This document shows, piece after piece, positions 32,908 to 40,328 of a stretch of 64,000 bases of DNA (the first letter of the stretch is position 1; each line of letters opens with the position of its first letter). The notes beneath the pieces are model-generated. The model was not told the DNA's origin and made no database searches. It saw only the letters and a list, made by a program, of their open reading frames with translations. The stretch is from an uncultured Roseibium sp. (GTDB lineage Bacteria > Pseudomonadota > Alphaproteobacteria > Rhizobiales > Stappiaceae): contig NZ_OY780958.1 in assembly GCF_963675985.1 (NCBI RefSeq), positions 2,604,001 to 2,668,000 of the forward strand, given 5' to 3'. A program made the translations under genes and the position numbers.

Positions 32908-33909
32908 ATGATCCCCTTTTCCGTTCTCGACCTATCCCCCGTTCCACAAGGCCACACCGTCCGTCAGGCGCTTGCCAATACGAAGGACCTCGCACAACAC
33001 GCGGAAAGCTGGGGCTACAAGCGCTACTGGCTTGCCGAACACCACAATATGCTTGGGATCGCCAGTGCGGCCACGTCCGTCCTGATCGGCCATGTTGCCG
33101 GTGCGACCTCGACCATCCGGGTCGGCTCCGGTGGCGTCATGCTGCCGAACCATGCGCCGCTCATGATTGCCGAACAGTTCGGCACGCTGGCCGAACTCTA
33201 TCCGGACCGGATCGATCTCGGCCTCGGCCGCGCGCCCGGCACCGATATGCTGACCGCTCGCGCCCTGCGCCGGAACATGGACCAGACGGACACATTCCCG
33301 CAGGACGTCATGGAACTGATCGGCTATCTGGACGATCCGGTGGAAGGCGCGAAGATCCGAGCGGTTCCAGGCATGGGCACCAAGGTGCCAGTCTGGATCC
33401 TGGGGTCCAGCCTCTACGGCGCGGAGATGGCGGCCTATTACGGCCTGCCTTATGCCTTCGCCTCGCACTTTGCGCCCGCCGAACTTTCCAATGCCTCGAA
33501 AATCTACCGGCGCAAGTTCCAGCCGTCGAAATTTCTCGACAAGCCGCATTTCATGATGGCGGTCAATGTATTCGCGGCGGCAACGGATGCGGAAGGCGCG
33601 TATCTTCGAACCTCCATGCAGCAGGCCTTCATCAACCTGAGAACCGGGCGCCCCGGCCCCCTGCCCGCACCGGTCGCGGACCTGGAATCCCTCGTCGGAC
33701 CTGTCGCCATCGAGATGGTGGAGGATGCCTTGCGCATTTCCGCCGTCGGCGCGCCGGAGACGGTCAAGAATAAGCTTGCTGACCTGACCTCGACCTATCA
33801 GCCGGACGAGGTGATCATCACCGGCCAGATCCATGATCATGCATCCCGACTCAATTCCTTCCGGATCGCGGCACAGGCGATGAAGGAGTTGAACGCGGAG
33901 ACGGTCTGA
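32908..33909 (+). CDS. LLM-class flavin-dependent oxidoreductase (luciferase-like)
   Basis: 333 aa luciferase-like protein of the group named after MsnO8: it begins MIPFSVLDLSPVPQGHTVRQ, then has YWLAEHHNMLGIASAATSVL, IRVGSGGVMLPNHAPLMIAE and IDLGLGRAPGTD, all typical. It would oxidise an unknown substrate with reduced flavin and oxygen. An 18-bp motif shared with the TetR and OYE promoters lies just upstream. The gene is separated from the pentapeptide-repeat gene by 96 bases and probably has its own promoter. Confidence 0.92.
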   Translation: MIPFSVLDLSPVPQGHTVRQALANTKDLAQHAESWGYKRYWLAEHHNMLGIASAATSVLIGHVAGATSTIRVGSGGVMLPNHAPLMIAEQFGTLAELYPDRIDLGLGRAPGTDMLTARALRRNMDQTDTFPQDVMELIGYLDDPVEGAKIRAVPGMGTKVPVWILGSSLYGAEMAAYYGLPYAFASHFAPAELSNASKIYRRKFQPSKFLDKPHFMMAVNVFAAATDAEGAYLRTSMQQAFINLRTGRPGPLPAPVADLESLVGPVAIEMVEDALRISAVGAPETVKNKLADLTSTYQPDEVIITGQIHDHASRLNSFRIAAQAMKELNAETV

Positions 33910-34042
33910 ACAGCGCCGCTCCGCCTTTCTTTGAGGATGAAAGCCGCTGGTTGCAGAGATCGCAATCGACACGATTAGGGATATAAACCTATCGGGCCTA
34001 TAATCTCTCTCGGATATTTTCGTTCTTCCACCGGAGGCTGTC

Positions 34043-34510
34043 ATGCCGGAATTCAAGCTGATCGACGTTGCCGAAATTCCCTATTTCTATCAGGAACGAA
34101 GCTGCGGCATGGCGCCGGAGGACATCGGCGCCGCCATGGGAGAGACGTTTCAGGCGGTGTGGGACTTCCTTTTGGAAAGCGGTGTCGAGACGACCGGTAA
34201 GGCGCTGTCTGTCTATTACGCCTACGATCCGGACGAAATGACCTTTCGGGCGGGCTTTTCCGTCGATGCGGATGACCGGGAAAAAGCGACAGACCCGATC
34301 CGTTACGACACGACCCCGGCCGGCCGGGTTCTCCATTTTCGCCATACCGGACCGTATTCAAAGTTGCGCGACAGCTACGGCCAGATGATGGCCTATATGG
34401 AGAAAGAAGGTCTGAAGATCGCCGCTCCGGCCTGGGAGGTCTATCTCAACGATCCGACCAAAACGCCGGAAGACGAGTTGCTGACCGACGTGTTCGTCTC
34501 CCTCGCCTGA
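34043..34510 (+). CDS. GyrI-like small-molecule-binding domain protein
   Basis: 155 aa stand-alone effector-binding domain of the GyrI/AraC-C-terminal type: MPEFKLIDVAEIPYFYQERS, FRAGFSVDADDREKATDPIR, AGRVLHFRHTGPYSKLRDSY with the HxGPY motif, and WEVYLNDPTKTPEDELLTD. Proteins of this fold bind hydrophobic cations or drugs; some hydrolyse cyclic esters. There is no DNA-binding domain. A ribosome site (CGGAGG) stands 7 bases before the ATG. It ends 9 bases before the 3' end of the convergent deacetylase gene. Confidence 0.85.
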   Translation: MPEFKLIDVAEIPYFYQERSCGMAPEDIGAAMGETFQAVWDFLLESGVETTGKALSVYYAYDPDEMTFRAGFSVDADDREKATDPIRYDTTPAGRVLHFRHTGPYSKLRDSYGQMMAYMEKEGLKIAAPAWEVYLNDPTKTPEDELLTDVFVSLA

Positions 34511-34519
34511 TCAACCGAT

Positions 34520-35281
34520 CTACTCTCCGAACAGCCCCTTTACCGAAGGCCATTCGGCACCGTCGTGGTGGGCGGCAATGGCAAGGAACTCTTCCAGAAA
34601 GGCATAGCAGCCTTCCTCATGCGCCAGATGGTGCGAGAGAATCCCCAGCGGCTCACGCGCGTTGGTGCGGCGACGGCAAAGCTGCAGGTCGAGGCGGATG
34701 GCAGCGCTGTTCCAGCCGATGAAACGGCGGTCCTTCTTCCAACGGATAATGTCGAGGTGGGTCTGCACCTGGTGCGCCCGCGGGAAATTCAGCCAGGTGA
34801 AGGTGGACAGGCCCGGAAGTCCGATTTTCGGCAGGCGCCTTGAGATCTCCGGCGCTATTCTGTTCCAGGGTGGCACCATCGCATGCACGAACCGGTCGCC
34901 GAACAGGGTGTCGAGCTTTGCCTTGCCCTCCGCCAGTTCACCCAAAAGTTGATCCGGGTCGCGGCGGGTCCCGAGTTCGGCTGCCCCTTCGCCGAGATCC
35001 TTGCGCTGGAAATTCTTGTGCTGCCAGCCGTGCTGCAGGACGATCGCGTGCGGTTCGCTCGCCAGCCGGTCGGCCAGGGCCTGTGTGGCATCCTTCGGAA
35101 TCACGGCGAGCGCCACGTCAACATCGTGTTCGTTCGCGATCGACAGCAGCCGGTCCAGATCCCCGGTCGGCTCGACGGCATCGTCGTCGCGCCACCAGAA
35201 CCGGACCTTCCGTCCCCGCTCGGCGAACCAGTCGAGGTGCGCGGTCAGATCCGAGCGGAACCTTTCGAGGCCGTCATCCAT
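34520..35281 (-). CDS. Polysaccharide deacetylase-like protein
   Basis: 253 aa, last gene of the glycosyltransferase operon. The pattern of NodB-type deacetylases is visible: RFWWRDDDAVEPTG with the metal-binding Asp pair (about residue 30), HGWQHKNF with the HxxxH pair, VPPWNR in place of the usual RPPYG, and ILSHHLAHE near the end. It lacks a signal peptide and is short, so it may act on a cytoplasmic lipid- or nucleotide-linked sugar. The start codon overlaps the stop of the preceding gene by one base, showing translational coupling. Confidence 0.8.
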   Translation of the reverse strand: MDDGLERFRSDLTAHLDWFAERGRKVRFWWRDDDAVEPTGDLDRLLSIANEHDVDVALAVIPKDATQALADRLASEPHAIVLQHGWQHKNFQRKDLGEGAAELGTRRDPDQLLGELAEGKAKLDTLFGDRFVHAMVPPWNRIAPEISRRLPKIGLPGLSTFTWLNFPRAHQVQTHLDIIRWKKDRRFIGWNSAAIRLDLQLCRRRTNAREPLGILSHHLAHEEGCYAFLEEFLAIAAHHDGAEWPSVKGLFGE

Positions 35282-36435
35282 CAGCCCCGGGCCTTCAGGT
35301 CTTCCATGAGAATATCCGCGCTCTTGTCCGCGCCGCCCAGAAGCACATGATGATGGGAGCGCGGCAGCGCGAGCGCATCGTCTGCGGCCTGGGCGAGTAT
35401 CTCGGTCGTCAGGTTATGCTCTTCGGCGACCACCACCCGGCCGCGGGCGGCAAGGGCCTTGGCGCGCTGCGCCTGCTCGGTTTCGGTCGCCTGCGCGAAG
35501 GGCACGAGCACGGAGGCGACACCAGCGTCCAAGATATCGAGAATGGTGTTATAGCCGGCCTGGCTGATGGAAAGGCGTGCCCGTTTCAGCATGCCGGTAA
35601 AGTCGGGCCGTGCGCGCTCCACGATAACGCCCTCGCCCGCCCTTCTCTGATAGTCTTGGAAATCCTCTTCCGAAATATTATGGCCGACCAGGATCCGCCA
35701 CGTGCAATCCCCGGCCCGGCGCGACAGCGGGCGGGCATCCACCGCGGCACTCAGAAACGCCTCGGCCAGGGCGCCGCCGCCGCAGGAGACGATCACCTCG
35801 TCCTCGCCGTCGCCTTCCGGGGGCTCGGGCCGGTCACCGGCGCGCATCACGTAGCCGGTGTAGCGCACCAGATCTTCAACCTTGTGGGCGAAGGGGAAGC
35901 TGTCGGCCAGGGTTATGAAATCCGGATCGGCATGAACGAGCACCCGGTCGTAATAGGCGAGCGCCTTGTCGGCCATCCACTCCTCTTTCCAGAGCTCGTT
36001 CTTGGGTACCAGGATATCGCGGACGGAACAGGCAATCAGAGGCGGCTTATCAAGCGCCTTGACCGTATCCAGCACGCTCGCCAGCTCGAATTCGAACTGG
36101 CGGCGGCCGAAGGGATAGGTCTCCGTCAGAAGCAGGTCGTAGGGCTTGGCGGCGAGCGCCTTCAGCGTCGCGGTCGTGCGCATCTCCTTCCAGACGGGGT
36201 CGATGTCGTCGCCGTCGAGGGTGATGATCCGGCTGAAGGCCGCGTTCGCACTTTTGGCCGGCGGAAGCTGGACGATTTCCAGGCCCGTGGTGTCGAGGGT
36301 CGGTGGCAGCAGGTTGCCCGTCGCCAGAGTAACTTCGACGCCGCGTGCCACCAGCGCCTTGCCGATGGCCGCCGCGCGCACCGCATGGCCGGTTCCCAGA
36401 AGGTGCTGGACATAGATGAAGGCGGTCTGGGTCAT
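35281..36435 (-). CDS. MurG/GT28-like glycosyltransferase
   Basis: 384 aa GT-B fold protein. The N-terminal YVQHLLGTGHAVRAAAIGKA has the GxGH motif of MurG/MGT-type enzymes. The C-terminal half has VIVSCGGGALAEAFLSAAVD and the acceptor block LSISQAGYNTILDILDAGVA. This is characteristic of retaining or inverting transferases that use UDP-sugars. It is the fourth gene in the operon 40111-34520. The start MTQTAFIYVQ is preferred over an ATG 75 bases upstream, which lies within the preceding gene. Sugar and acceptor are unknown. Confidence 0.82.
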   Translation of the reverse strand: MTQTAFIYVQHLLGTGHAVRAAAIGKALVARGVEVTLATGNLLPPTLDTTGLEIVQLPPAKSANAAFSRIITLDGDDIDPVWKEMRTTATLKALAAKPYDLLLTETYPFGRRQFEFELASVLDTVKALDKPPLIACSVRDILVPKNELWKEEWMADKALAYYDRVLVHADPDFITLADSFPFAHKVEDLVRYTGYVMRAGDRPEPPEGDGEDEVIVSCGGGALAEAFLSAAVDARPLSRRAGDCTWRILVGHNISEEDFQDYQRRAGEGVIVERARPDFTGMLKRARLSISQAGYNTILDILDAGVASVLVPFAQATETEQAQRAKALAARGRVVVAEEHNLTTEILAQAADDALALPRSHHHVLLGGADKSADILMEDLKARG

Positions 36436-36439
36436 GGGG

Positions 36440-37582
36440 TCAATTGTCCTGCTTTGGCTTGGAACGGACGCATCTATAATGCTCTTGCGCGGCTTTGAGG
36501 AAGGCGTCAAGGCGGGCGGCGCCGGCCTGAAGCGAATGGTCCTGCGCGATATGCGCCGCCGCAGCAGCCCCGAACGCGCGGACTTTCATGGGATCGTGCA
36601 GAACACTGCGCAGCCGTTCCGCGAAGGCCTTCGCATCGCCTTCCGGGGCCAGCAATCCGGTGACACCGTCCTGCACGATTTCCGGCACGCCGAGCGCATC
36701 GCCGCAGATGACACCGGTCCCGGCCGCCTGAGCCTCCAGGGTGACGACCCCGAAAGCCTCGCGGATGGCTGGCCAGACGAACAGGTCATGGGCGGCATAT
36801 TGGGCGGCAAGCTGTTCGGGCGGCAACGCGCCGAGCCAGCGGATACGGTCGGCGGGAAACAGCGCCAGGACATGATCCCGCGCGGGGCCGTCGCCGATGA
36901 TCGTCAGCTGCCACGGCAGATTCCGGACAAGCCCAAGCGCCTCGGCAAGGACTTCGTAGGAACGGGTCTTGTCGCCCTCGCGCATCATGCCGACAGCCAG
37001 GAGCTTCAGCGGCGCCTGAACGGGCGGGCGTGGCGTTTTCGCCGCTTCCTCGAACGCGCGGCTGTCGAGAAAGGGAAGAAGCACGCCCGGACGTGGATCA
37101 TCGGGATCGGTGAAGAACGGCAGAAGCCGTTCCCGGTCCCAGTTATGGATCGCCGCGACCGCATCGGACCGGTGCAGCGCCTCGTCCGCGGCCTTAAAGC
37201 CAAGCGCCCAGGGCCCGGTCTTGCGTTTCAACGCCCGGCTCGCCTCGACGATCACATAAGGCAGTCCGAAGCGGTCAGCGAGTACCGGACCGATCCAGTC
37301 CGGCGCCTTGTGGTAGAGGTGATAGGTCAGGAACAGATCCGGCCGATAGCCTTCCCGGGTCCAGCTTTCGGCCACCCGATCCGCCTCCTGGAGAGCCGCT
37401 TCGCGAACCGCCGTCAGCACCTCGTCGCCGCCGTCCTTGCGCCAGGAACGGAAACGGCTTGCGATCCGCACCTCGTGGCCAGCCGTCTCCAGCGCCTTGA
37501 CGATCAGCCGGCCCATGGTCCGGTCACCGGACGGAACCGGATCGTCGATCGGCTTCATCGGAGCTGTGAAGGCGATTCTCAA
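36440..37582 (-). CDS. Glycosyltransferase family 4 protein
   Basis: 380 aa GT-B fold enzyme. The N-terminal MRIAFTAPMKPIDDPVPSGD and the C-terminal EX7E block REAFGVVTLEAQAAGTGVIC are typical of the GT4 family, which includes sucrose synthase and lipopolysaccharide transferases. It is followed after 4 bases by the start of the next gene, so the two are coupled. Specific substrate cannot be told. It is likely a cytoplasmic, membrane-peripheral enzyme that builds a lipid-linked glycan with its operon partners. Confidence 0.88.
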   Translation of the reverse strand: MRIAFTAPMKPIDDPVPSGDRTMGRLIVKALETAGHEVRIASRFRSWRKDGGDEVLTAVREAALQEADRVAESWTREGYRPDLFLTYHLYHKAPDWIGPVLADRFGLPYVIVEASRALKRKTGPWALGFKAADEALHRSDAVAAIHNWDRERLLPFFTDPDDPRPGVLLPFLDSRAFEEAAKTPRPPVQAPLKLLAVGMMREGDKTRSYEVLAEALGLVRNLPWQLTIIGDGPARDHVLALFPADRIRWLGALPPEQLAAQYAAHDLFVWPAIREAFGVVTLEAQAAGTGVICGDALGVPEIVQDGVTGLLAPEGDAKAFAERLRSVLHDPMKVRAFGAAAAAHIAQDHSLQAGAARLDAFLKAAQEHYRCVRSKPKQDN

Positions 37583-37609
37583 GGTATCGGGTTCCTGTTT
37601 TCCAGTGTT

Positions 37610-38830
37610 CTAAAGGACTTTCCTGAACTTCTCCGCCAGACGATCGAGGCCCGGCTCGGTAGCGAAATGGGTCCGCACATGCTTTGACGAGGCAGTCCCG
37701 AGCCGGTTCCGTTCAGCCGGATCCCGGATCAGGTCCGCAATCGCCTTTGCCAGCATAGCCGGATCTCCCGGCTGCACCAGCCGCCCGGTCTCGCCGTCCG
37801 TAATCAATTCCGGAATGGCGGACACCTCGGTGGACAGGCAGCACAGGCCCATGGACTGGGCTTCCATCAGCACGTTCGGCAGGCCGTCGCGGTCGCCGGT
37901 TTTCGCAAGCTTTGACGGCAGAACGAACAGGTCCGCCGCCTGGCAGGACTTGATGACCTCTTCCCGCGGCTGCGCGCCGCGCCAGGTGATCCGGTTGGAC
38001 AGGTTCAGCTTCTCCGCGCGGGCTTTCAGCTTTTCGGCGAGCTGACCGCCGCCGATATGGGTGAAGTGCCAGTTCAGGTCCTGCGGCAGCTTCGACAGCG
38101 CCGTCAGAAGGTCGTTGTAGCCCTTCTTTTCCACGGCACGACCAACGGAAAGCAGCCGCACCGGATCACCGGACCCGTCGCGCGTCGAATGCCCGGCTTC
38201 GAGCATCGGAAAATCGGTGAAGTCCAGACCGTGATAGACCAGTTCGATCTTGTCCGGCTCCTTACACAGGCTTTTCAGGTGGGCGGCGTTGACACCGGTG
38301 CAGGTCACACCCCAGGCGGCATCGTCCAGCTTGGTTCTCAGATCCCATTCGGGGCTGGTCCAGATGTCCTTTGCATGGGCCGAAAACGACCACCCCCGGC
38401 CCGACAGATGGGCCGCGTAACGCGATGCCGAACAGGGCGTGTGCAGATAGTGGGTATGAATCCAGGTGACGTCTTCGGGAAGTTCATGGGCAAAAACGCA
38501 GCCCTGCGCCCAGCGCCGGTAGCGGCTCGGGTTCTTCTCGTGCTTCAGATCCGCTTCAAACAGCTTCAGGGCGGCCTCATAGGTAGGCTGCTCTTCGGCC
38601 CAGCGCCGTGCCCTGCGGACCCGCGCCGGATCGTCGGAAATATATTCCGGCAAATAGAGCACTTCCGCGGAAATCTGGCGGTGCAGTTCGTGGATGTAGG
38701 GGTCGTAGGGTTCGCGCAGCGCCACGATCAGGATCGGAACGCCGCGCCGTTCGAGACCGAGAATTTCCTGCGCGATAAAGGTTTCGGACAGGCGCGGATA
38801 GCCTTTGACCACGACGGCGATACGGGACAT
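37610..38830 (-). CDS. Glycosyltransferase family 4 protein (WcaL/colanic-acid-like)
   Basis: 406 aa. It begins MSRIAVVVKGYPRLSETFIA, the N-terminal signature of WcaL-like colanic acid transferases. Further blocks are YLHTPCSASRYAAHLSGRG, FSAHAKDIWTS and GLPNVLMEAQSMGLCCLSTE (the EX7E motif). GT4 fold with UDP-sugar donor. It is the second gene of the operon, 60 bases after the first. It probably acts in exopolysaccharide or glycoconjugate assembly. Confidence 0.88.
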   Translation of the reverse strand: MSRIAVVVKGYPRLSETFIAQEILGLERRGVPILIVALREPYDPYIHELHRQISAEVLYLPEYISDDPARVRRARRWAEEQPTYEAALKLFEADLKHEKNPSRYRRWAQGCVFAHELPEDVTWIHTHYLHTPCSASRYAAHLSGRGWSFSAHAKDIWTSPEWDLRTKLDDAAWGVTCTGVNAAHLKSLCKEPDKIELVYHGLDFTDFPMLEAGHSTRDGSGDPVRLLSVGRAVEKKGYNDLLTALSKLPQDLNWHFTHIGGGQLAEKLKARAEKLNLSNRITWRGAQPREEVIKSCQAADLFVLPSKLAKTGDRDGLPNVLMEAQSMGLCCLSTEVSAIPELITDGETGRLVQPGDPAMLAKAIADLIRDPAERNRLGTASSKHVRTHFATEPGLDRLAEKFRKVL

Positions 38831-38890
38831 GCGGTTTCTCGGGCTCAGCGTTCTGTGACGGGATGTTCGGATGGGAGGCGCGGGTGATGT

Positions 38891-40111
38891 TTACAAAACA
38901 GCCCGTTTGGCGTCGATACGTGCCGTGCGGTTTTCCTGAAAGATCTCGCCGACCCTGGCGCCGATGATATCCAGGCCATCGAGCAGATTCTCGATGCCGG
39001 CGGACGAAGGCTTCGGATTTTTCGGCAACCTGGCCAGGGCATCGGCCATGAGGCCCGGGTCCGGATACCGCTCGATCGGCAGCACCGTCAGGATGCCGCT
39101 TTGCTCCGCCCGGTCGGCGCGAATCGCCTGTTCCCGGCGCGGTATGATTCGCGGCACCATCAGCGTCGGCTTGTCGAAGGACAGGATCTCGCAGAAGGTA
39201 TTGTAGCCACCCATACCCACGATCGCAGTGGCATTGGCAAGATAAGGTTCGATCTGCGGCGTGAAGCGGAGGATCGACACGTCGCGCAGGTTCTCCGCCC
39301 GTTCGGCGAAATGGGCCACATGCGCCGCCGGCATGAACGGACCCAGAATGATCAGTGCGGGAAACAGGGGACGCGTTCTTGCCTCGTAGGCGCGCATCAC
39401 CCAGTCGACCATTTCCACGCCGTCACCGCCACCACCGGGCGTAACAAGGATATAGGGCTCATCGCCGAAGGGCGTCGGCTGCGGCAGATTCTCGGCGCCT
39501 TCCGGCAGATCCCGGCGCAAATATCCGGTGTAGCGGACCTTGTCGAGAACGGTCTGGGGAACCTCCATGCCTTCCAGCGGATTGCACACGCCCTCCGGGC
39601 CATAGACCCAGATTTCGTCGTAAAGATCCTTCAGTGCCGGGAAGACGTTCTTTCGGTCCCATTCCTGTTTCAGGATTTCCGGGTCGTCCATGACATCGCG
39701 CAGCCCCAGCACCAGACGCGTATCGGTATTCTTGAGCGCCTCCAGGGTTCCCAGAACCTCGCCACGAAGGCCGAGCGGCTCCTTGTCGACGATGAAGATG
39801 TCCGGTGCGAACACTTCTGCCGTGTGCTCAATGATCGATGAGCGGATCGCCAGGGTATGATCGATGTTCAGGTGCAGCGACAGCGGCGTGTACTCGCCGT
39901 CGCGCAATTTGATCACGCCGGGGATTCTCACGAAATCGACGCGGGAGCGGAACTCGAAACTGCCGATGATCGGGGAACCTGACAGAATCAGAACGGACAG
40001 GGTATCAAACGTCCCCACCAGGGAATGCGCAATCGCTCTGCAGCGACGCAGGTGCCCAAGCCCGAAGGAATCATGGCTGTAGATCAGGATCTTCGGTGAA
40101 TTGGAACGCAT
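38891..40111 (-). CDS. MurG/GT28-like glycosyltransferase
   Basis: 406 aa, first gene of the glycosyltransferase operon. The N-terminal ILIYSHDSFGLGHLRRCRAI has the GxGH donor-side loop. The C-terminal domain has ILVTPGGGGDGVEMVDWVMR and IVGMGGYNTFCEILSFDKPT, both typical of the GT28/MurG fold. It is distantly related to the fourth gene of the operon (same G-H and GGYNT-type blocks). The promoter faces that of the ABC-like gene across 217 bases. A glycan function is likely; the sugar is unknown. Confidence 0.85.
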   Translation of the reverse strand: MRSNSPKILIYSHDSFGLGHLRRCRAIAHSLVGTFDTLSVLILSGSPIIGSFEFRSRVDFVRIPGVIKLRDGEYTPLSLHLNIDHTLAIRSSIIEHTAEVFAPDIFIVDKEPLGLRGEVLGTLEALKNTDTRLVLGLRDVMDDPEILKQEWDRKNVFPALKDLYDEIWVYGPEGVCNPLEGMEVPQTVLDKVRYTGYLRRDLPEGAENLPQPTPFGDEPYILVTPGGGGDGVEMVDWVMRAYEARTRPLFPALIILGPFMPAAHVAHFAERAENLRDVSILRFTPQIEPYLANATAIVGMGGYNTFCEILSFDKPTLMVPRIIPRREQAIRADRAEQSGILTVLPIERYPDPGLMADALARLPKNPKPSSAGIENLLDGLDIIGARVGEIFQENRTARIDAKRAVL

Positions 40112-40328
40112 ACTTTCCCTAATCTGCGCCTGACTGCCCTGGGGATTTATGTCCCAGAAACGACCGTTTTGTCACGTCTCGTCTTACGGAAATGACCAGC
40201 TTGTTTGCCAGTGTGGCATTTCCGTTTATGACTTTGTTATTTGCGGGTAGCACATCCTAGCTGTCCGGTTAATATAATTCACTGGCTGTGTGTGCACGCA
40301 GTTGAACTTTATCGATTTGGATGCCGAC
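40112..40328. promoter_or_regulatory. Divergent promoter region, glycosyltransferase operon / ABC-like operon
   Basis: 217 bases between two operons that start back to back. A perfect -10 element TATAAT lies at 40273-40278 for the plus-strand operon, though no good -35 is seen at 16-18 bases, which suggests an activated promoter. TGTGTGTGCACGCA at about 40287-40300 has a GTGCAC core but is not a convincing CRP site. Confidence 0.45.

Noticed and set aside
34043..34510. GyrI-like protein as an AraC-type regulator
   Set aside because: No helix-turn-helix is present; only the effector-binding domain exists.
40112..40328. CRP-type site TGTGTGTGCACGCA near 40287-40300
   Set aside because: The half-sites do not match TGTGA-N6-TCACA well enough; a cyclic nucleotide receptor site here would be speculation.
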